Of a stretch of DNA of 11,369 nucleotides, positions 6,478 to 11,369 are shown piece by piece. Below the pieces are notes generated by a model. The model had not been told where the DNA came from, did not search any database, and saw only the letters and a list, made by a program, of their open reading frames with translations. Both the position numbers and the translations under genes were made by a program. Source of the DNA: CALDCK01 sp050618055 (GTDB lineage Bacteria > Myxococcota_A > UBA9160 > SMWR01); contig JBNLVK010000266.1 of the NCBI GenBank assembly GCA_050618055.1, positions 1 through 11,369 on the forward strand. Direction: 5' to 3'. Numbering within the stretch: position 1 is the first letter of the stretch; every line of letters begins with the position of its first letter.

Positions 6478-7857
6478 GTGCGCCTGGGACTCGACGGACT
6501 GCGGCGACTGCACGTGGCCACCGACGCCTGCCTGGTGTCGCTCGGCTGGGTCGCGGCGTACTGGGTCCGCTACGCGCTGAACGACGTGCTGGGGCGGCCC
6601 ATCAACCCCTTCGACTGGTACGTGAAGGCGCTGCCGATGGTGGTGCTGCCGTGGATCGCCATCGGCTGGCTGTTCGGCATCTACCGCACGCAGCGCATGA
6701 AGACCACGATCGACGAGCTGCAGCAGGTGTTCCGCGGCGCGGCGCTGGGCCTGCTGGTGCTGTCGGCCATCGGCTTCTTCTTCCGCGAGTTCTACTTCGG
6801 CCGCACCGTGGTGCTGCTCTCGGCCGCCTTCAACCTGGCGCTCCAGGGCGCGTCGCGCGTCGCCTTCCTGCGCATGGCGACGCGGCTGCGCCGCGCCGGC
6901 AGCCACGACGTGCGCGCGCTGATCGTCGGCACCGGCGTGCCGGCGATCCGGCTGCTCCAGAAGCTCCAGGACCACCCGGAGACCGGCTACGACGTGGTGG
7001 GCTTCGTCGACGACGCCGAGGACCTGCCCGAGAAGGACGTGGCCGGGCGGCCGGTGCTGGGCCACGTCGACGAGCTGCGCGCGGTCGCGACGGAGCACGG
7101 CGTGCGCGAGATCTTCGTGGCGCTGCCGGGATTGGGACACACGCGCATGCTGTCGCTGGTGCTCGACTGCGAGGACCTGGGCATCACCTTCCGCGTCGTG
7201 ACCAACCTGTTCGAGGTGCTGACCGCCGGCACCCAGATCGATCTGGTCGACGACCTGCCGCTGGTGCGCCTGGGCCGCGACGGCGTGCACCCGCTCTACG
7301 CCCCGACCAAGCGGGCGATGGACGTGCTGGGCGCCGTCGTCGCCGGCGTCGTGGCCGCTCCGCTGATCGCCTGGGTGGCGCTGCGGCTGCGGCTCCAGGG
7401 GACGAGCCCCTTCTTCGTGCAGGAGCGGGTGGGGCTCCACGGCCGGCGCTTCCGCATGGTGAAGTTCCGCACGCTGCGCGACGACGTCGACCCGAACGCG
7501 GTGGCGCCGCGCGACCGCCACGACGACCGCATCACGTCCTACGGGCGCTGGCTGCGCACCACCAGCATCGACGAGCTGCCGCAGATCTGGAACGTGATGA
7601 GGGGCGACATGTCCTGGGTGGGGCCGCGTCCGGAGATGCCCTTCATCGTCGACGGGTACGACGACTGGCAGCGGCGGCGCCTGTCGGTGAAGCCGGGCAT
7701 CACCGGCCTGTGGCAGATCCTGGGCCGCAAGGACCTGCCCATGCACGAGAACCTCCAGTACGACTTCTACTACATCCGCAACCGCTCGCTGATGCTCGAC
7801 GTGTCGATCCTGGTGCGCACCGTGGGCGCCGTGCTGTCGCGCCGCGGGGCCTTCTAG
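6478..7857 (+). CDS. Undecaprenyl-phosphate glycosylphosphotransferase (PHPT family, WbaP/WcaJ-like)
   Basis: Predicted inner-membrane enzyme of 459 residues that moves a sugar-1-phosphate from a nucleotide sugar to undecaprenyl phosphate, the first committed step of exopolysaccharide or O-antigen assembly. Four hydrophobic segments near 11-32, 48-69, 87-103 and 110-126 are followed by a Rossmann-like CoA_binding_3 domain (about 135-260, ALIVGTGVPAIRLLQ, VVGFVDDAEDLPEKD). The catalytic sugar-transferase domain begins at K278 (KRAMDVLGAVVAG, a re-entrant membrane hairpin). Catalytic-domain motifs are VQERVGLHGRRFRMVKFRT, the Asp-Glu pair D365-E366 in DELPQIWNVMRGDMSWVGPRPE, and PGITGLWQILGR. 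Length agrees with the large monotopic PHPT class. GTG 6478 is preferred over ATG 6454 on ribosome binding site strength. It has the only sizeable leader inside the operon (87 bp), and its TAG stop overlaps the next GTG by one base. Glucose, galactose or another sugar could be the substrate. Confidence 0.94.
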   Translation: MRLGLDGLRRLHVATDACLVSLGWVAAYWVRYALNDVLGRPINPFDWYVKALPMVVLPWIAIGWLFGIYRTQRMKTTIDELQQVFRGAALGLLVLSAIGFFFREFYFGRTVVLLSAAFNLALQGASRVAFLRMATRLRRAGSHDVRALIVGTGVPAIRLLQKLQDHPETGYDVVGFVDDAEDLPEKDVAGRPVLGHVDELRAVATEHGVREIFVALPGLGHTRMLSLVLDCEDLGITFRVVTNLFEVLTAGTQIDLVDDLPLVRLGRDGVHPLYAPTKRAMDVLGAVVAGVVAAPLIAWVALRLRLQGTSPFFVQERVGLHGRRFRMVKFRTLRDDVDPNAVAPRDRHDDRITSYGRWLRTTSIDELPQIWNVMRGDMSWVGPRPEMPFIVDGYDDWQRRRLSVKPGITGLWQILGRKDLPMHENLQYDFYYIRNRSLMLDVSILVRTVGAVLSRRGAF

Positions 7858-8759
7858 TGGCGGTCGACGTCTCGATCTGTGCGGTGACCTTCCGCCGGCC
7901 GCGGGGGCTTTCGCGCCTGCTGGAGAGCCTGGCGCGGCTGAAGCTGCCGCCGGGCGTGTCGGCCGAGGTGGTGCTGGTCGACAACGATCCCGACGGCTCC
8001 GCGTTCCGCGCGGCGGGTCGCCCCGAGCGGGCCGGCACGCTGCCGATCCGCTGGGAGCTGGCAGCGGCATCGAACATCGCCGTCGGTCGCAACCGCTGCA
8101 TCGACGCGGCCCGCGGCCACTGGATCGCGTTCCTCGACGACGACGAGACGGCACACGAGGGCTGGCTCGCGGCCTACCTGTGGCTGGCCGAGCAGGTCGA
8201 GGTGGACGGCTTCTTCGGGCCGGTCGTCCCGCGTCTCGAGGTGGAACGAGAGCACTGGCTCTCGCTCGACCGGTTCTACGCGCGGCCGCGTCGTCCGACC
8301 GGTGCGGAGGTCGACGCGGGCGGCGCCTGCACCGCCAACGCCTTCGTGCGGCGCGCGCTGCTGCGCGAGGTCCGCTTCGACCCGGCCTACGGTGTGACGG
8401 GCGGCGAGGACACCGACTGCTTCCTGCGGGCCAGCGAACGCGGCGCCCGCTTCGTCTGGTGCGACGAGGCCTGCGTGACCGAGTTCATCCCGCCCGGTCG
8501 CCATCGTCCCGGCTTCCTGCTCCACCGCGCGTTGGAGAGCGCGTCGGCCTGGTCGCGCATCGAGAGCCCGCGCAATCCGCATCCGCCGGCGGTGCAGATC
8601 GGCCTGGCGCTGCTGCGAACGGCGGCGACCGGGGCGTGGGTTCCGCTGGCCGCCCTGGGCGGACGCCGCCGCGGCTTCTCCGCCCTGCTGCGCGCCTGCG
8701 TGCAGGCAGGGCGCCTGTACGGACTGCTGGGCGGCCGCGTGCACAGGACGGGGCGCTGA
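7857..8759 (+). CDS. Glycosyltransferase family 2 protein (second related copy)
   Basis: Predicted 300-residue GT-A glycosyltransferase. Key motifs are VSICAVTFRRP at 5-15, VLVDNDPDGSAF at 39-50, IAVGRNRCIDAARG at 74-87, the DxD-type metal site LDDDE at 93-97, FFGPVVPRLE at 119-128 and the catalytic-base region TGGEDTDCFLRA at 181-192 (E184, D185). The C-terminal 60 residues are basic with a hydrophobic stretch, probably contacting the membrane. It aligns along its whole length with the family-2 protein at 5494-6390, including WIAF(V/L)DDDET, GPVVPR and VWC(R/D)EA. The GTG start shares its first base with the preceding TAG (TAGTG), has no strong ribosome binding site of its own and is likely coupled. 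The stop overlaps the next ATG by one base (TGATG). It presumably adds a further sugar to the same lipid-linked chain; specificity is unknown. Confidence 0.92.
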   Translation: MAVDVSICAVTFRRPRGLSRLLESLARLKLPPGVSAEVVLVDNDPDGSAFRAAGRPERAGTLPIRWELAAASNIAVGRNRCIDAARGHWIAFLDDDETAHEGWLAAYLWLAEQVEVDGFFGPVVPRLEVEREHWLSLDRFYARPRRPTGAEVDAGGACTANAFVRRALLREVRFDPAYGVTGGEDTDCFLRASERGARFVWCDEACVTEFIPPGRHRPGFLLHRALESASAWSRIESPRNPHPPAVQIGLALLRTAATGAWVPLAALGGRRRGFSALLRACVQAGRLYGLLGGRVHRTGR

Positions 8760-9931
8760 TGCGCGTCACCTTCTTCCACAACCGCTATCGCGAGCGCGGC
8801 GGCGAGGACAGCGCCGTCGAGTCGCTGATCGACCTGGTGGCCAAGGCCGGCCACGAGGTGCGGCTCTACTGCGTCGACAACCGCGAGGCGATCCGCGGAC
8901 CGCTGGGGGCGCTGCAGGCCGCCGGGTCGGCGCGCTGGAACCCGCGGGTGCCGGCCCGGGTGAACGCCTTCCTGGACGAGCACCCCTGCGACGTGGCCCA
9001 CGTCCACAACTTCTTCCCGCTGCTGTCGCCGGCGCTGCACGCGACGCTGGCGAAGCGCGGCGTCGCGGTGGTGCAGACGCTCCACAACTACCGCCTGCTG
9101 TGCGGCAACGCGCTGCTGCTGCGCGACGGCGCGGCCTGCGAGGAGTGCGTGTCGCGCGGACCCTGGAACGCGGTGCGCCACGGCTGCTACCGCGGCTCGC
9201 GCCTCCAGACGGCGGTGTGGGCCGACATGGTGAGCCACCACCGCCGCCGCGGGACCTGGCGCGACGCGGTGGACGTCTTCACCACGCCGAGCCCCTTCGC
9301 CAAGCGCAAGCTGCTGGCGGCGGGCCTTCCCGAGGAGCGCACGCTGCTGCTGCCCAACCCGGTGGCCGACCCGGGCGCGCCGGCGCTGCCCGGCGAGGGC
9401 GCCGTCTACGTGGGAAGGCTCTCGCCCGAGAAGGGCGTCGACCTGCTGATCGAGGCCTGGCGCGAGCAGCGCGGGGCGCCGCTCACGCTGGTGGGGGGCG
9501 GACCCGACGAGGCGGCCCTGCGCGCGCGCGCGGCGGGCGTGCCCGGCGTCCGCTTCCTCGGGGCCGTGCCGCGCGACCGCGCGCTGGCTGCCATTCGCGA
9601 GGCTGCCTTCGTGGTGGTGCCGTCGCGGGCCTACGAGGTGTTCCCGATGGTGGCGCTCGAGGCCTTCGCCTCGGGCCGCGCGGTGGTGGCGCCGTCGCCG
9701 GGAGCGCTGGCCGAGGTGGTGGAGCCCGGCGCCACCGGGCTGCACTTCGCCTCGGGCGACGCGGCCGGCCTGGCCGACGCCTGCCGCACGCTGCTGGCGG
9801 ACCCCGGTCGGGTGCGCGAGATGGGCGACGAGGCGCGCGCCGTCTACGAGGAGCAGTACGCGCCGGACCGCACGCTGCTGCGGGTCGAGAAGGTCTACCG
9901 GACCGCGCTGCGCCGCCGCGCCGCGGCGTGA
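8759..9931 (+). CDS. Glycosyltransferase family 4 protein with cysteine motif
   Basis: Predicted 390-residue retaining glycosyltransferase with the GT-B two-domain fold. The N-terminal acceptor domain starts RVTFFHNRYRERGGEDSAVES (residues 2-22) and contains DVAHVHNFFPLLSP (78-91) and QTLHNYRLLCGN (106-117). It then shows the C127-x2-C130 ... C143 pattern in the form GAACEECV then HGCYRGS, typical of one GT4 subgroup and possibly structural or metal-binding. The C-terminal donor domain has VGRLSPEKGVDLLIEAW (218-234) and the E-x7-E pair E293/E301 in YEVFPMVALEA, which contacts the nucleotide sugar. It is the last gene of the plus-strand operon, entered by a TGATG overlap. Its last 37 bp overlap the end of the convergent GT4 gene, which leaves no room for an ordinary intergenic terminator. 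The sugar is unknown. Confidence 0.93.
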   Translation: MRVTFFHNRYRERGGEDSAVESLIDLVAKAGHEVRLYCVDNREAIRGPLGALQAAGSARWNPRVPARVNAFLDEHPCDVAHVHNFFPLLSPALHATLAKRGVAVVQTLHNYRLLCGNALLLRDGAACEECVSRGPWNAVRHGCYRGSRLQTAVWADMVSHHRRRGTWRDAVDVFTTPSPFAKRKLLAAGLPEERTLLLPNPVADPGAPALPGEGAVYVGRLSPEKGVDLLIEAWREQRGAPLTLVGGGPDEAALRARAAGVPGVRFLGAVPRDRALAAIREAAFVVVPSRAYEVFPMVALEAFASGRAVVAPSPGALAEVVEPGATGLHFASGDAAGLADACRTLLADPGRVREMGDEARAVYEEQYAPDRTLLRVEKVYRTALRRRAAA

Positions 9932-11091
9932 GCCACGGCCCGGCGCAGGCCGGCGGCCATCGCCTCGGGCGAGCAGCGCTTGGCCACGTCGCGTCCCAGC
10001 GCGCCCATGCGCGGCAGCGCGTCGCTGCGCAGCGCGGCCTCGAGGGCCACCGGGGCCGTCTCCGCGTCGGTCGGATCGAAGCGCCAGCCGGTGCGCCCCG
10101 GCTCGATCAGGTCGTCGGCGCAGCCCGCCAGGCTCGAGCAGAGCACCGGCACGCCGCAGACCAGCGCCTCGTTCACCACCAGCCCCCAGGCGTCGCCCAG
10201 GCTCGGGAAGACCAGCAGGTCGGCGCCGCTGTAGAGGTCGGGCATGCCGGACGGCGGCAACGCCGGCACGTGGGCGAACTCGCCGGGCCGCGTCGCTGCG
10301 GCGCGCTGCACCCGCCCGGCCTCCGGACCGTCGCCCACGAACACCAGCGACCAGTCGGCGCGCGCGTCGGCGGGCACCGCGTCCCAGGCGGCCAGCAGAC
10401 GGTCGATGCCCTTCTGCGCGACTAGCCGTCCGGCCACCAGGGCGACGTTCTCGCGCAGGCCGAGCCGCGCCCGCAGCGCCAGCCGCGCCGCGTCCCGGTC
10501 GACCCTGGCCAGCGCGCGCTCGAAGCGCTCGGCGTCGTGGGCGTTCGGCGCGTCGAAGATGCGATCGTCGGGAACGCCCAGGTCGAGCAGCCCCTCGCGG
10601 GCCTGGCGGCCCATGCCGACCACCGCGTCGGCGCGTCGCAGCAGCAGCCGGCGCCGCGCGCGCTGGAGGGGAGTCGACGCGTCGTGGAAGGCCCGGGACG
10701 CGTAGGTCCAGACCACCAGCGGTACGCCGAACAGCGCGGCCCAGGCCGCGGCCAGCAGCGTGCGCAGTCCCAGCTCCGAGCTGACGATCACGTCGGGACG
10801 CGCCCGGCGCAGTGCGCCGAACACGCCGAGCGGCAGGTGCAGCGCCACCCGGTGGTGCGTGTCCGACGCCCGGTGCACCTTCACGCGGCGCTGCACGGTC
10901 AGTCCGCGCACGCGCTCGACCGCCAGGTCCTGGCGCCCCTCGGCGAAGGCGTCGACGAACATCTCCCGCCAGTGGAGCTCGGTGTCCGCCGTGACCAGCA
11001 GCCTGAGGTCGAGGCCCGGCGTGGCGGCCAGGTCGCGGTAGACCGGCAGGCGATAGGGCGTGAGCACGTTGGTGAGCAGGGCGACGCGCAT
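9895..11091 (-). CDS. Glycosyltransferase family 4 protein (convergent)
   Basis: Predicted 398-residue GT-B glycosyltransferase. The N-terminal strand is MRVALLTNVLTPYRLPVYRD; ARPDVIVSSELGLRTLLAAAWA (97-118) forms part of the acceptor domain. The donor domain contains VAGRLVAQKGIDRLLAAW (219-236), VFVGDGPEAG (250-259) and FPSLGDAWGLVVNEALVCGVPV (295-316). In that motif the first acidic residue of the usual E-x7-E is Asp (D300) with E308 as the second; this D-x-WGLVVNEA form is, from memory, frequent in this subgroup and need not mean loss of activity. The ATG overlaps the stop of the upstream gene by one base (TGATG on the minus strand), so translation is probably coupled. It is unlike the plus-strand GT4 in its N-domain and lacks the cysteine motif, so it is not a recent duplicate. 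It probably acts in the same or a neighbouring glycan pathway. Confidence 0.93.
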   Translation of the reverse strand: MRVALLTNVLTPYRLPVYRDLAATPGLDLRLLVTADTELHWREMFVDAFAEGRQDLAVERVRGLTVQRRVKVHRASDTHHRVALHLPLGVFGALRRARPDVIVSSELGLRTLLAAAWAALFGVPLVVWTYASRAFHDASTPLQRARRRLLLRRADAVVGMGRQAREGLLDLGVPDDRIFDAPNAHDAERFERALARVDRDAARLALRARLGLRENVALVAGRLVAQKGIDRLLAAWDAVPADARADWSLVFVGDGPEAGRVQRAAATRPGEFAHVPALPPSGMPDLYSGADLLVFPSLGDAWGLVVNEALVCGVPVLCSSLAGCADDLIEPGRTGWRFDPTDAETAPVALEAALRSDALPRMGALGRDVAKRCSPEAMAAGLRRAVAHAAARRRSAVR

Positions 11092-11369
11092 CAGGACGGC
11101 TCGTAGAAGTGGAGCGGCGCCAGGCCGGGCGGATCGGAGACGGCGAGTACCAGCAGGCCCGCGCCGCCCTCGCTCACCTGCGCCGCGTGGCGACCGGCCG
11201 GAAGCTCCATCACCTGGCCCGGCTCCAGCGTCGTGTCGTCGATGTGCAGCGCGTGGGGTCCGCCCAGCGGGATCCAGCGGTAGGGTCCGTCGATCAGCAG
11301 CTCGAAGTCGCCCGAGTCGCCGGCCTCGAGGCGGCGCCCGGCCACGAACACCGAGTCGGCGTAGGGCTG
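11091..11369 (-). CDS. C-terminal end of an unrecognised protein (truncated by the window)
   Basis: The frame is open from the right edge to a TGA at 11093-11091, giving 92 visible residues that begin QPYADSVFVAGRRLEAG. A GTG at 11351 lies inside this frame but is most likely internal, since coding-like sequence continues past it to the edge. The visible part looks like a beta-rich domain: short strands with FELLIDGPYRWIPLGG, LHIDDTTLEPGQVMELPAGRH and GAGLLVLAVSDPPG. It resembles the small extracytoplasmic or appended beta domain of some larger proteins, but I cannot assign a family. It precedes the convergent GT4 with a one-base overlap, so a role in the same glycan pathway is plausible, for example as the soluble end of a membrane glycosyltransferase. 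That is inference only. Confidence 0.65.
   Translation of the reverse strand, partial: QPYADSVFVAGRRLEAGDSGDFELLIDGPYRWIPLGGPHALHIDDTTLEPGQVMELPAGRHAAQVSEGGAGLLVLAVSDPPGLAPLHFYEPS

Noticed and set aside
9521..9532. Alternating CG run (12 bp) that might form Z-DNA or a slippage site
   Set aside because: It lies in the coding sequence of the GT4 gene, where it encodes an Arg-Ala stretch, and is what GC-rich codon choice produces.
9895..9960. Possible bidirectional terminator between the convergent GT4 genes
   Set aside because: The region is coding on one or both strands and shows no GC hairpin followed by a T-run.
1..11369. CRISPR arrays, tRNA or rRNA genes, insertion sequences, toxin-antitoxin or phage genes
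   Set aside because: No regularly spaced repeats, no cloverleaf or rRNA segment, no transposase or integrase motif was seen; the coding density leaves little room for them.

Overview
The window is a very GC-rich (about 70% or more by eye), densely packed piece of bacterial chromosome with no RNA gene, CRISPR array, transposase or phage gene that I can see. A lipobox lipoprotein, a membrane-anchored metal-dependent phosphatase and a polyprenyl-phosphate glycosylphosphotransferase operon suggest a high-GC Gram-negative-type bacterium (a deltaproteobacterial or Myxococcota-like lineage would fit). The sequence does not fix the taxon. No stretch above 300 bp lacks a gene; the largest gaps are 4583-4687 and 6391-6477.

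Left part (1-4582). The 3' end of a crotonase-family gene on the plus strand meets a minus-strand operon head to tail at a shared CTAG stop. That operon reads, in transcription order: a predicted lipoprotein of unknown function (4582-3377), a membrane-anchored alkaline-phosphatase-superfamily enzyme with a helical-repeat N-terminal half (3380-1059), and an EamA/DMT transporter (1046-177). The lipoprotein and phosphatase genes overlap by four bases (GTGA). The transporter appears to start at a CTG codon just after the phosphatase stop, because no ATG, GTG or TTG in frame would keep its first membrane helix.

Middle (4583-9931). Across a 105-bp divergent gap lies a five-gene plus-strand glycan-assembly operon: a WecG/TagA/CpsF glycosyltransferase, a family-2 glycosyltransferase, a polyprenyl glycosylphosphotransferase (initiating enzyme), a second and related family-2 glycosyltransferase, and a family-4 glycosyltransferase with a cysteine motif. 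Junctions are ATGA, TAGTG or TGATG overlaps, except for an 87-bp leader before the initiating enzyme. The likely product is a lipid-linked oligosaccharide built on undecaprenyl phosphate for an exopolysaccharide or O-antigen-like glycan. No flippase, polymerase or ligase is visible.

Right part (9895-11369). A convergent minus-strand pair overlaps the end of the operon by 37 bp: a second family-4 glycosyltransferase, and upstream of it the C-terminal end of an unrecognised protein that runs off the window. The most interesting items are the lipoprotein/phosphatase pair divergent to the glycan operon, the CTG start of the transporter, the related family-2 transferases flanking the initiating enzyme, and the structured leader before that enzyme.
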